Part shown: positions 22,239 through 33,284 of the stretch, one piece after another
Position numbering within the stretch: position 1 is the first letter of the stretch
Layout: every line of letters starts with the position of its first letter
Made by a program: the position numbers and the translations under genes
The notes under the pieces: model-generated
Database searches by the model: none
Told to the model about the DNA's origin: nothing
The model's input: only the letters and a program-made list of their open reading frames with translations
NCBI GenBank assembly: GCA_022560025.1
Contig: JAFISE010000172.1
Span: 1-60,098 of the forward strand
Source: Stagonosporopsis chrysanthemi
Taxonomy: Eukaryota > Ascomycota > Dothideomycetes > Pleosporales > Didymellaceae
Direction: 5' to 3'
Length of the DNA: 60,098 bases

Positions 22239-23093
22239 TCATACTTCAAGGATAGCCTTGTTAGCCTGAGCGACCGCGTTGACCTCCTTGACGATCTTTG
22301 CCCAGTCGTAAGGGAAGTATGCGTACTGATCAGTCGATCGATCAGTGTAAAACAAGCTGTGGAACGCGTCGCGATCCAGCCCCAGTATGGTGCTTGTATC
22401 TCTTTGGATCATTTTTGTCGAACTGCTGGCTGAGTGGATGATGATGGAAGACTTTTTGTGGTATTTGCCGCGGCCATTGTGCTCGCCAATGTCTTGAATA
22501 GTCTCGTATTTAGCTTGGGTATCTTCGAGAATGATTACGACATCGGCAACATCAAAATAGCAGGATTCGGTTTTTGTGCCGGCGTTAAAAATCACCTCTC
22601 CACCTGTAGCTATTGTCAAAGCCGACTTGGCGTGGCTCGTGAGGTCGGTCATGTAACTCAGGCACTTGCCACCATCCTCGCCCGGTGACTCGTCGATAAA
22701 GATGCTGTCGATATGGATATCTGGGTTTTTTGTGCTCCATCCTTCACAGCCTGCAGTCGCCCAGCCTGCATATGTGGTGATGTTTGCCTTCACTTCAGCA
22801 ACTGGTGCCGTGCAGAAGCAGATGGCTTTCCCTAGATCGCCGCAATTCCATAGATTGGCGGTGTGAACATAGCCCATGGTTTTTATGTTTGGATATCTGT
22901 TGAGAGTAGCGATAGCCTCAACGTAGTCTTTGTTTGGGCAACCATTTGCATCAGATGCTGGGCCTGTCGAAGGGTTGAGGACAGCTGAGAAAGTAACATC
23001 AGGATACTGCGCAGCCGCGGAGGTCAATGGCTCCCAGGCATTGTCGATTGGGTAAACATAGAGCGGGAAGAGGAAATTTGCGTATTGCACCAT
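22239..23093 (-). CDS. spherulation-specific family 4 protein (spherulin 4-like)
   Basis: 284-aa intronless ORF starting at ATG 23093. Family marks are FLFPLYVYPIDNAWEPL at the start, FSAVLNPSTGP, then the GYVHT and IDSIFIDESP segments of a TIM-barrel-like fold seen in spherulin-4 and related predicted glycosidases. It ends in FPYDWAKIVKEVNAVA. No signal peptide is visible, unlike many relatives, so either the protein is cytosolic or a short upstream exon was missed. It converges with the ADP-ribosylglycohydrolase gene. A hydrolase role is only suggested by fold. Confidence 0.88.
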   Translation of the reverse strand: MVQYANFLFPLYVYPIDNAWEPLTSAAAQYPDVTFSAVLNPSTGPASDANGCPNKDYVEAIATLNRYPNIKTMGYVHTANLWNCGDLGKAICFCTAPVAEVKANITTYAGWATAGCEGWSTKNPDIHIDSIFIDESPGEDGGKCLSYMTDLTSHAKSALTIATGGEVIFNAGTKTESCYFDVADVVIILEDTQAKYETIQDIGEHNGRGKYHKKSSIIIHSASSSTKMIQRDTSTILGLDRDAFHSLFYTDRSTDQYAYFPYDWAKIVKEVNAVAQANKAILEV

Positions 23094-24193
23094 ACTGACA
23101 GACGACTGGGTCAGGAGATGAATTCAAGGGGGTGGTGATCTATCGATGCTGCGGTCACAAGCGCCTGCTTACGTAAGCTGTGGTACCTTCAGACATAAAA
23201 TTTTAATTAAGCTAAGGATCCTACTCGTCATGTCTTGTCTAGAGGGCGCTGTATTGATTCATGAGCGCTGACAGGTGGCCGATCAGGGGTTCTAAGACCC
23301 AGTCGTTCGAAAAAAGCGTTTTGTACCATGTGGAGGTGAACGTAACTGAACTTGACGGACAACTGGCTCGGACATCGCCATTTGACGTATTCGGTCACAC
23401 GTTTCCTAGGCGTGCCGCTTGTCAATAGTGTGTGGCTAAACATCTCCAAAGCGCGGTGACACCGCCGACGCTAGCTAGACCTGCGCAGAACGCTCGAGCT
23501 GCCATTCGAGTATAGCCCCAATCGTGTCTCGTACCTGCAGCCTTTTCCTGTTCATGCGTTGTACTATGCAATTTGACAACGCAAATCTTTAAAGTCGTGG
23601 GTTTGCCGTTGCAGCGAGTGACAATGGCTGCCTGTGTGGAGATTGAGAGATCGATCGTGCGATGCACACGGCACGGAACGCTCCATCAGCAGCGAGCCGC
23701 GCGGTCGAATCGAACCTTTCTCATCAAATCCACGGAGTAGACTTATCAAACCATCAGGCTCTCAGTTGTACGTGCCCAGTCCCCTGTCTGAGGCCTGGAC
23801 GGAGAGGGTCTTCAGCCGTACCGTCTGCTTTGAATAGTCAAAGAATTCGACGCAATGGGAACCAACCTCGTGTTCCTTCACTCCTGTTGGTTTGTACAAA
23901 TTTAGCTGTCGGAGCCTGCCTTTCTCTGTAGGTGAGCGCTCTTCATACTGCCTGAGAAGGTGCCAGGTTATAAAAAAGCAAGTATTATTCTGATTGGCCT
24001 TAGTCATCCATGGACTCCAGCCTTATTTATGTACTCCTTGTACAGGTCGCTGATACTTAAAAATATCGTAGTGTTGCTCAAATGTTCGTTTGTACATCCC
24101 TCTTACGTGCCTGATATTGTCGCGGCATCTGTTTCCATTTACATATCCTTCGCTCTGTCCTCACTAAATGCATCACCTACGTGCGAAAAACGC
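23094..24193. other. intergenic, no gene supported
   Basis: About 1.1 kb upstream of the spherulin-like gene and downstream of the adhesin-like gene. Only short ORFs without features on either strand. Confidence 0.45.
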
Positions 24194-27100
24194 TCAGTAA
24201 CCATTTGCATGCCCATGATGTGCTGGCGCAGGCTTTGTCTGTGGCGGTTCGACCTTGTTTGGTAGAGCCTGGATGGGCTGCGCAGGCAAGGATGAGTTCG
24301 GTAGCTTAGCTGTCACAGTGATGGTGACAGTTCGACCCGTGAAGATGGTCGTTGTGTATCCTCTTTCTACAGTACTAAGCGCTGTACGGGTCACCAAGAG
24401 TGTTGTCGGAATGAAGTTTGTGGAGTGAATTGTCGTTGCCTGAAGTACAATGGACGTCGACATTGGGACAGTGCTGGTGGTCACCGTGATCTTGGTCGCG
24501 AAAACCGTACGTGTAGTAAAGATTTTTATGGTCCGATAGTGCCTGACGGGCCTGAAGATTATGGATGTTGCAACTGACTGCACTCGGACGGTACGTGTCT
24601 CAATTACAGTGGTCGTGGTAGGTATCAACGATGCAGAGAAGATAGTTGTCACCTCAGTAACCGTGGTAGGTATTAGAGAGGCGGAAAATATTGTTGTGAC
24701 TTCCGTGATTGTGGTGGGTATCAAAGAGGCGGAGAAGATTGTTGTGGCATCCCAACGGGTCCTTGTTGTTCGCGAGATCTGCACAAAGGTCCTTGTAGCT
24801 GTGATTATTCGTACCTGCGGTGCCTGAAGAGACGGTCAGCCAGATAATCTGAACATTTGGGAGACTCCTCTTTCGCAATAAGGGACGCCTATCTGAAAAA
24901 CATTCGGAAGCACAGAAACGCCTCTAATTGGAGCCTCATCATCCAAGAGATAGCGATACCGTGTCCGAGCTTGCAAATACTGAGCAAGCGACGGCTCGTT
25001 CACTACAATGCCGCACTACTGCCGAAGCGACCCTGATATGTATTGCAAAGCTTCGCAGAAGGAAAGCGCGGGTTTGAAACAACGAGAGACGAGGTACATA
25101 CCGCAGTAATCGTGTACTCTATAAAAGCTGTGGAGGTACAAGTCTCCGTTGCGCGTGGCAGTGTAACGATATGTTCCACAAAAGCCGTAGAGGTGCGTGT
25201 TTCTGTCGCCCGTGGCAGCAAAATAGTTTTAATAGCGAAGCTTGTTGTTGTCTCGCGTAGAACCGTTGTCGCTAGGCATAGACTGACTGTTTCTCGCTGC
25301 AGTTCGTATGCAGTCACAGTGCGGTACAAGGTGATAGACACCGCTTGCATTGATATCGTGCACGGTAAATTCGTCGTTGAGACTACGACGGGACCTGGGA
25401 GAAGGGAGTTTTCGGTAACGGTGAAGGGCTCAATCATGATGCCTGGGGCACGAGAGATCATAGAAGTAGTCTCAATCAGACTCAATGTTCGAGTCACCAA
25501 CTCGGTGCTTGCCGGTAGAAGGGAGAAACTCGTAATAGTACTTGCTGGGAGAGTTATAGACCGATAGATTGTGGAGGTTGAGACTAGAGAGGTATGCGTA
25601 GTCGTTCGTGATATGAATTCTGGTATCGTTCGAATTAGCCACTGCAAGACTTTCTATGAGCTTACTACATTGCTATTCCTTCTGTAGTGTTCTAAATCAT
25701 CATAGAACCAGACCACAGAGAGCAAAAAAACTTACCGGTGAAAGATAAGGTGATAGTAGCAAAGATGAATATGGTGCTAGGTTCTAGAGCCGTGGCTGGC
25801 ACTGGCCGCAGCGGGAGGAGAGGTGGTGCTGATACTGTGAGTGTGCTCACTTGAGAGAGCGTAATCGTACTGAGTTGGAAGACAGTGGTCGGTTGAGGTA
25901 CAAGTAAGCTGCTTACGTGCACGGATGGAAAGAAGATGGTACTGAGCTCCACAATCGTTGTTGGCTGAAGGACTGTGCTTACGTAGGGCAGAAAGGTGCT
26001 TTTGTACAGTGTGAGAGTTGTCGCGGCTGGGCATACTGGGATGGGTCCGACAGCTGAACCACTGGGCTGGTTGGCTGGAGGCGGATATGGTACATAGATG
26101 GTACTGAATTCGACAACAGTGGTCGATGTATTTCTAGTTCTGAAAAACGTCAATGACACAACAAGAGTCCCGAGTCATAGACTTACTCGGTTGTAAGGGT
26201 TGAAGAAGTACATGTAGTTCCTGGTGTGAATATTGTCACGGTCGGACCAGGAACAAAGATCGTCTGAGTAGATGTTGTTTCGTGTATGGTTGGAATCAGG
26301 AGATCAAGGTAGGATGTGGTTGTCAAAGTTACCGTAGATGCCCTAAGAGGGTATTAGTATCTCACGAGAGCGGACTTGGTACCTGTTGGATGAGAGCACA
26401 ATGGCTGACGACACCAGCCCGCAACCATCTTACGGAAGTGCCTTCCATCTGCATTGAAGTTGAAGCGGCAAGAGTTCCAGCACTTGTCGATTAGTTGTTC
26501 GTAGACTCTTCAACAAAAGGACTTGGAGGCACATGGGTCCAGGAGTATAGTGGTCGTCCAAGGCCATGGGCGTTCATTCAATTGGACAGACCTTGGTCCA
26601 CAAGCCAGCCAGGGAAGCTCCAGTGTCTTTGGGATAGCGTGATGAGTCCAGATGAGCCACGTCCAGGGTAAAGTCGTCCTTGAACTGATACAAGCAAGAT
26701 GGCATGAATCCTCGCCTTATGGAACTCATACTTTACCTTGCGTCGTATGAAAGAGCAGTGCAAACATAATAAACGCTGGGGCTGAGAAAGTTTTCACCAA
26801 CCTGTCTTGAACGGATGCTTGGATGCTAACTTGAGTTACGGTCCTGGCAAGGTGTCAGCTTTGGCTCTGTGCTCTAAATCAGGAAGACCTACAATGTAGT
26901 AGAGAGGGTACTTTCTTGCAGGATAGTCGATGCATCCAAGGTCACTGTGATAGGAGGGGGCGTTACGAGTACAATAGAAGGATCTAGAGTTATCGTCGAT
27001 GGTTCTAGTGTCACAGTGGTGCTTATAATGCTACTTTCAACGACTGTAATGGGAGGCGGAGTGACGTAGATGGTTCTGAATAGGTCTTGTGTTAGCGATC

Positions 27101-30100
27101 TCCAGTTCTCTATATATGGTAATACGACTTCCGAAAAGTTCTCGAGCGCAACAGGGTAGCTTGCACCGAGATGAGGTCAAGCACCATTGCCACATAGAAG
27201 GCGGCATCGGTGTGATTTGACCTCGAAAGTGAGAGAGATATACGTACCCGTTGAAAGTGACTGTAGATGCTGGTAACGTCTCTGTGACTCGAATGATGTT
27301 GTCCACGGTTTCGAAAGCGGTAGATGGCGTTAGGGTCTGGGTCTCTCGGATAGTGTTATCTATCGTTAGAGTGACTGGGCTGGGTGTCACGTAGATTGTT
27401 CTGTTAAAAGTGTAAAGTCAGCCCTTGAACGAATGTAAATGGTCCTTTTTTTGCAGTGGTTTCGGTCCCTTTCATGCTTTCCCAAGTATTGCACATAATC
27501 TTGGCTGTTGAAAAACTGCGCTCCACATCTAATCGCCAATCGTCCTCTTTCGGTGGACCGAACTTCAGTCAGGTTCATCGATTGCATCTCAACGGAGCAT
27601 ATGGTCCAAACGATACAAAGATCTGTAAGCAGCCGAGTTGCTGCTTCGCGTAGGCCTTCCCAGCGAGGAATAGGTCTAGCGGACATGGGAGAGCCTTCGG
27701 TAACGGGGTATGGGGAAGCAGAAAGTGTACTGACCCATTGAACGTGACGGTCGATGCTGGCAAAGTCTCGGTAATCTGGATTGTGTTCTCGCTTGTTATC
27801 GTGATTGGTGCGAGAGTTTGGGTCACCTATGGCCGATATCAGCAGCTGATTGAGACGTTCGTGGAGCATCTAGTCATACCTGTAAGGTTCGATCTTCGGT
27901 AATGGTAACCGCAGGTGGCGTCACGTAGATAGTTCTGAACATGCACTGGTTAGAAATCATCCTACTGCGGGAATGCTTTGCAGTCGAGGTGCTCTGAACT
28001 AACCCGTTGAATGTTACTGTTTCTACTGGCAACGTTTCAGTTGTAAAAACGGTGTTTGTAAGTGAGATGGTGACTGCTGGTGGAGTCAAAACCTCAGTCA
28101 AAGTCGTCAATTCTGTTACGGTCCTATTGTACCGTCAGTAGCTGAGCGTACCACCCGATAGAACATCGGGGCTTGCGATTAAGTGAGCAGAAACAACAAA
28201 TGCAATGCACGACGCAAGTTCAAGTATCCAGACCCGGGGCGGTTTGTTGAAGTCCAGGGTTCCGGGTCCCATGGTATTTTCCAGAGAGATGGCATGTGGT
28301 CCTGGCTTGCTGAGGTGAGTGTGGCAAAGCATAGAGAGCTCTTTTCGTTCTCACTCGACGCTGTGAGTGTAGAAGGAAGCAACAAGAGAAAGAGATGTTA
28401 CCAAAGGATAGGACAATGGTATATGTCAAGCAAGTATGCAAGGGATGTTGTTGACATGCAGTGTGCGGAATGTGGTGCGGTCTCGAAAGCGGCTAGCGGC
28501 TCGGATTGCCCTGTTGCTCGCTGCCGCTTCTTCCCCCAACCGGGCTAAGGGGCAGGCATCAAGTTGAATTGTATAGGCAATTGCAGAATTTGCCGCGTTA
28601 GTGAGTCCTTGTTGACAGAATAATGACAGGTGAGAAAGCAATGAACAAATCAAGAAAGCTGCGAGTGCATCGTACCTTGTTGCTGAAATAGTGCTCAAAA
28701 AGGTCTGTTGGGGAAGCGTCAAGGTCGAAAGTTGCACCTCGGTAGCAGTGCTGATTCGTAGCTCGCTTGTTGTAGTAGTGATGAAGCTGGGCGGCTGAGT
28801 TTGCACAACAGTTGTGGTGATAACAGATACAGGAGGAACAGAGACCGAAGTCGTTATTAAAGTTACTGAGAGGTTAGTGACATGGCTGCGCATCAAGAAG
28901 ATGTCCTAGGTGCTCAAATACGGCCCTTTGGCGAATCTAGAAGCATTCTAGGTACTTACTGTGGTATCGTTAGTATATATCAGGCTGTTACGGAATAGGA
29001 CGCGCGAAGCTTGGGCAGTGGCAAACAACTTACCTTGCTGGCGGTGTCGATATAGATACAATGGTCGAGATAGATATGACAGTTACCGCTGATTGGGTCG
29101 ATACCGATGTCGTTATGACGGTTACTAGACCGTAGGTAAGCTAAAAACCAAAAGTGAGTTGGAGATGAGGTGCGGAGGACCGCCCACGGGCCCGTTAGAT
29201 AGCATGGCCCCAGCAATGCTTTGGCATATCGTATGATGATGCGACGCCTGCTCGGCTATGGCCTCAAATTGATTCTAGAACGCGAAGAACTCACTAGTAG
29301 ATGGTCAGCATACTTAAGGTCTCAATTAATTGAATTAAACGTGATCAAGAACCGAATTGACTTACCTAGCAGGTGGTGTAGATGTCGTGATAGATATCGA
29401 GGTCGATACCTGAGTGACAGCAGGTGGCGTGAACGTTGTCACAGATACGGAAGTTGATACCTGGACGATAGCAGGTGGTATTGAAACCGAGATCATCGTG
29501 ATTGTTACTAGCAGAAGCAATCCAAATCAGTAATTTTCACATCTATACTACCTTAGGGTCTGAGAAGTAGACAAGCGCCTGACCTCCGCGACAAGGGCGA
29601 CTGGGACAAAGGTTCTGCTGTGTTTCGACAATATATGGTGCTTACTGAGGTTTTGTTAGCAGACCGCGAGTTCACATCAAGGAGTGAGCGTCGTAAGTCC
29701 AAAGAAAGATAGCGTACCCTGTAGGGGGCACTGATATGGACGTTACAGTCACAGCCGGTGGTATGGAAATGGATGTTTGTACGACCGTGACTTGGGTAAG
29801 GTCTCGGGTTAGCACGGCTCGAATAGCTCACGTGGGGAGTGGTCGGCAATTGAACCTTTAGAGACAGCTGAGGCTCAGGTGGAGGAAGACCTGGTGTGGG
29901 CGAGCGGAGAAGAACGACTCACTGTCAAAGTGTTAGCATACGCTCATGCCGGACCTGCGATGAATGGAGACAAACCCAGCTGGAGGATTCGAGACAGATA
30001 TTGATACCGTAGTAGCGGTGACAGTTATTGGCGGCTGGATAGATACCGAGGTGATTATGGATGTTACTTGAAGAAGTTGAGGATTAGCTATCGACCGTCG

Positions 30101-31569
30101 CATCCAGCACAAAGGCGATATGCTGACTCAAAATGGCATTTATAAATCCAAAAGGCTGCCCCTTGTCAAAGAAGACATTACCCGATACTGATCGACATAT
30201 CGATTCGAGCAGAGAAACAATGCAACTTTGAAAGAGTTCGAACTCACTGTTCGCATGTTAGTTTGCAACAATGGAATGAGAAGAGGGAAGAGACAACGAA
30301 CCCAGCAGCAGGAATAGAAGTGGACACAATGGTGATAGCTGGTGGCGTGAATGTGGTTATGCTCAACTGCACCATAGCGGGGAGCGGTTGAGTCGATATA
30401 GATGTACTGGTCGTTACCGAAAGCGTAGTAATAGTTCTGTCTCGTATCAAAATTGAACTACTGCTTCAAGCATGACACCTTCTAATGGAACGCTGCTCAT
30501 ATATTTACTCATCAACAGACTTACACAGGGGGAGGCATGTTTGTGATTGTAGAGAAAGAGGTTATCGTCGATAGCTGCACACTTATGGAATTCTGAATGG
30601 AGACCGTAGTGCTGGTGACATACTGGGTGACAGCAGGCAACGTTTGTGCAGGAAGCGTTTGCGTGGAAGTCAATGCAGGAGGTGCAGGAAGTGTGATAGT
30701 CGATGCAGAAAGAGTCTGGGTTACTGGCAGAGCACATAAAGTTAGCTGGGCATTTGATGACCTACCATTCGCATGATTTCCATGATCAATCATCCACAAA
30801 GAAGACACTGAGCATGACTTGTACGCCGCCTTGTTCTGACATCGCTATACTTAGCCAGCGCTCGGGAGACTTACTGCAAAACATTAGCTTGGTCAAAGGT
30901 GTACTCAGCACAATTGAGAATGAAAGGGTAAGGATGCTCAGGCCCGAAGCTGTGTCAAGCCCGCAAAGCGCTTTTCTGAGCGGATCTTATACTCACCCAG
31001 GAAGTGGGTATTGTGTATAAATTGAATAGATGATCGATGTTGCTGTAGCGGTGATTGTGCTAGCAGGGAGCTGTTGTGTGATAGAAGACGTTGTTACAAG
31101 CGTAGTGGTCCCTGTTGATAATGTCGTAGTTAGAGAATTGGTGCGGGTTATGGTCGCGGTACAGGTTGTCACAATTTGGGTCGCGAAAGACTTCGATCAG
31201 TTTCAGTTCATGCTTCTCAGGATTTGGCTCACTACAAACCGTGCTTGTCACCGTGGCCCGACTGAGGAGAGCACCTGTGATTGAAAATTAGAGTCTTTCT
31301 CGAGGGGGCAGTCTTGGGATCAGATTCGATAGCGTTTTATGCTATGGGAAATCCTAACACATTCTTACCAAGTAGGTCTACCGTTACTGTCCCTATGGAG
31401 GTCGTGGTGGACAAGGTGGTGATGGTAGATAACAGAGTCGAAGTTGAAACCACCGGGGGAACCGTCAATGTCGATGTTATTAATGACGTGAGTGTGGAAA
31501 AGACCGTCTGGGTTTGGCTCTGCGTGATGATAGCCAGGCGCTGCTCCGTCACAGTGGCAGTTGGGCTGA
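24194..31569 (-). CDS. giant multi-exon Ser/Thr/Val-rich adhesin-like protein (5' partial)
   Basis: At least 20 exons joining in one frame to about 1,240 codons: 31369-31569, 31240-31274, 30998-31190, 30525-30723, 30303-30436, 29977-30066, 29719-29790, 29367-29507, 29035-29124, 28676-28865, 28004-28123, 27880-27934, 27735-27826, 27248-27400, 26893-27075, 26802-26843, 26187-26342, 25736-26139, 25102-25649, 24194-24814. The product is built of short beta-type Thr/Ser/Val/Pro stretches such as VTxITTSVSxxPPA, TIYVTPPAVTI and ETLPASTVTFNG, the composition of heavily O-glycosylated fungal wall proteins. Near the end lie three 16-residue TTIFSASLIPTT repeats and two LPRATETxTSTAF repeats. The C-terminus (APAHHGHANGY) has no GPI signal. 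No start codon or signal peptide was found upstream, so the 5' end is missing, cryptic or lost. Six junctions need stwintrons. Exons of 35-55 nt and boundaries at 31191-31239 and 25650 are the least certain. Confidence 0.8.
24602..24745 (-). repeat. 48-bp tandem repeat, 3 copies
   Basis: Three adjacent, diverged 48-bp units in the last exon of the adhesin-like gene, each coding TTIFSASLIPTT plus four variable residues. The unit is a multiple of three. Confidence 0.93.
28866..29034 (-). other. stwintron 6, type [D1,2]
   Basis: Exon ends at 29035 (phase 1). Outer G is 29034. Internal intron 28959-29033 (75 nt, GTAAGT...ACTAACGATACCACAG) is followed by TAAGTA. The outer acceptor CTCTCAG ends at 28866 after CACTAAC. 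Confidence 0.78.
29125..29366 (-). other. stwintron 5, type [D1,2]
   Basis: Exon ends at 29367 (phase 1). Outer G is 29366. Internal intron 29294-29365 (72 nt, GTAAGT...GCTGACCATCTACTAG) is followed by TGAGTT. The outer acceptor GTCTAG ends at 29125; its branch site is less clear than in the others. Confidence 0.72.
29508..29718 (-). other. stwintron 4, type [D1,2]
   Basis: Exon ends at 29719 (phase 1). Outer G is 29718. Internal intron 29645-29717 (73 nt, GTACGC...GCTAACAAAACCTCAG) is followed by TAAGCA. The outer acceptor CTGCTAG ends at 29508. Confidence 0.78.
29791..29976 (-). other. stwintron 3, type [D1,2]
   Basis: Exon ends at 29977 (phase 1). Outer G is 29976. Internal intron 29922-29975 (54 nt, GTTTGT...GCTAACACTTTGACAG) is followed by TGAGTC. 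The outer acceptor CCCAAG ends at 29791 after a GCTAAC branch site. Confidence 0.78.
30067..30302 (-). other. stwintron 2, type [D1,2]
   Basis: Exon ends at 30303 (phase 1). Outer G is 30302. Internal intron 30247-30301 (55 nt, GTTCGT...CTAACATGCGAACAG) is followed by TGAGTT, giving outer donor GTGAGTT. The outer acceptor TTCAAG ends at 30067. Confidence 0.78.
30724..30997 (-). other. stwintron 1, type [D1,2]
   Basis: Upstream exon ends in phase 1 at 30998. The outer donor's first G is 30997. An internal intron (30874-30996, 123 nt, GTGAGT...GCTAATGTTTTGCAG) is followed directly by TAAGTC, which after excision makes GTAAGTC. The outer acceptor is GCCAG at 30724 after a GCTAAC branch site. 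A single intron from GTGAGT to that acceptor would leave two bases and break the frame. Confidence 0.78.
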
Positions 31570-33284
31570 CTGCGGGATCCTATTCATGTCAGCGCAACGC
31601 GCAGAGCGGAGAGATGCCTGTGTGCCATCGCAGAACGCAGGAGATTCTATGGAAACTACATCATCGGGTTTGTTCCTGCCAGCGATTAGCAAAAATCATA
31701 GTCACAGACGGAGGTTCGTCAAATGCCCAGGATTAGAGTGTTGTGTCAGGCTGCTGCAAAGCCAAGGCGATGCGGCTCCGTATGCTTGCTCGGAATCATA
31801 CGGCAGCCATGTTGATGCTGATCAACAAAGCGGCAACAAAACGCAAGGAAGTATAATTAGAATTCAACATTCCTAGAGATTCGCGCCGTCAGCATGACAA
31901 GAACGAGGAGGCCCCCTACGCTCTAATCGGCCCGTCACGACTGGAATGTAGCTCGACAGGAGCGGTCGATACGATCTACACGTGAACAGTAAGAAGTTCC
32001 CTCCAGGATATGTATCAGGGTTCCGCGTAAAAGTATTCTTTCTAGCTTTTGGGTCAAATATCGGAGAGATCGTTTTCGAGCCCAGCTTGTGAGATAGATG
32101 GCCTAATCTAAAGCGGGTCTGGTAGTTCGCCATTCCGGCACTAACGCTGCCCTTTTCTGAGGAACACCCACGTCGTCGTTCGTCCTGTTGTGTATCTGGA
32201 ACCTTGACTGCACGCACCACCTGTCCGTTACATTTGTCCATTACACCTCTTCATCTCGGATTACTCAAGCATATAGCGCCGGCACGCAGCCATTATCATT
32301 TCAGCATACTCGAAAAGTCCACTATCACCCGAAGATATGGTCCCTAATCTACCCACCGAGCTTCTTGTTCACAGACTTCGGCAAGCGCACGTGGTGGTTG
32401 TAACCAGTCCTCGACTATTGAACTTTGGCCCCTGGCTCATTTCGAGGAGCCCTTGGCGCGGCCCTGCCTTCGGCGATGATAATTATTACACCACACTAGT
32501 TTGTTCCAGAAGACAGCATAACCTCGCAGGCAATCCTCATGATGCGAACAAAGCTCAAATACTCCACGACAATTCACAGAACGCGAAAGACCTTGACTGC
32601 TTTCGCTTCCTGGAAGAGCAGTGCAACTGCGACCATTCGAAATTTGAAAAGGTTGCAAGTGTCTTCTCGCCTACGCCCCGCTGAACTACAACCAAACTTA
32701 AGTTGCACTAATGTTTGGCCTGTACCTACCAAGACGCTCCAGTTTTCCACGTTTGCAGAACTTACACAGTAGAGTGCGCTCCAATTCAGGCTCCGTTCAC
32801 TTGCGCTAAGATTGCTTGGTCTATTGTTAAGCAAGTGCTCTGTTATCATTGGGCTTTACAGACATGTCCACGCTTTGCGACTGGCTGCGCATTCCCGCCT
32901 CCGCCTTACATAAAGTAGGTTTGTCGATCATTTGCGCCAGCTTGAGCGATTCAGTCCGGTTAGTTCGGCAAGCGGTCCATCCTGAAATACACGAGCCACT
33001 ATGGAAGGTTACTCTAGCCTGCAGTGATGAATACGGTGCAGTTCTATTTAAAGTCAAGACTTCGAGTTGTTCAGCCTCTCTGACAATAGCGCACCTGGTG
33101 ACGAGCTTCACGACTTAGCACGGCACCTACCATGAATATTGGTCCGCCTTCTGATCATATAGTATATAGCATAACCTCATGATCGTGATGAATGCCAGGA
33201 CTTGGGAACTGCTTATTTCGTTCCCGACCTTGCCTAGTCATCTACACTCTTCCTTTCAATTCACTTTCCTCTAGCGTTACCAAT
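31570..33284. other. intergenic or missing 5' part of the adhesin-like gene
   Basis: About 1.7 kb. No Thr-rich exon, signal peptide or credible start could be found on the minus strand. On the plus strand an ORF at 32337 begins like an F-box (PNLPTELLVHRL) but degenerates at once. Nothing is firmly supported. Confidence 0.4.

Noticed and set aside
24561..25567. Val/Ile-rich ORFs on the plus strand (88 and 174 codons) opposite the adhesin-like gene
   Set aside because: They are the antisense of Thr/Ser-rich repeats. Only the minus strand gives a frame that continues across all splice junctions.
28866..30997. Explaining the phase breaks in the adhesin-like gene by sequencing frameshifts or pseudogene decay
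   Set aside because: The breaks occur only at introns, always by the same amount, and each coincides with AG followed by TRAG. Random indels would not do this.
32337..32684. F-box-like gene start (PNLPTELLVHRL) on the plus strand
   Set aside because: Similarity is lost after about 12 residues and the rest lacks an F-box pattern or repeats. At best a fragment; not called.
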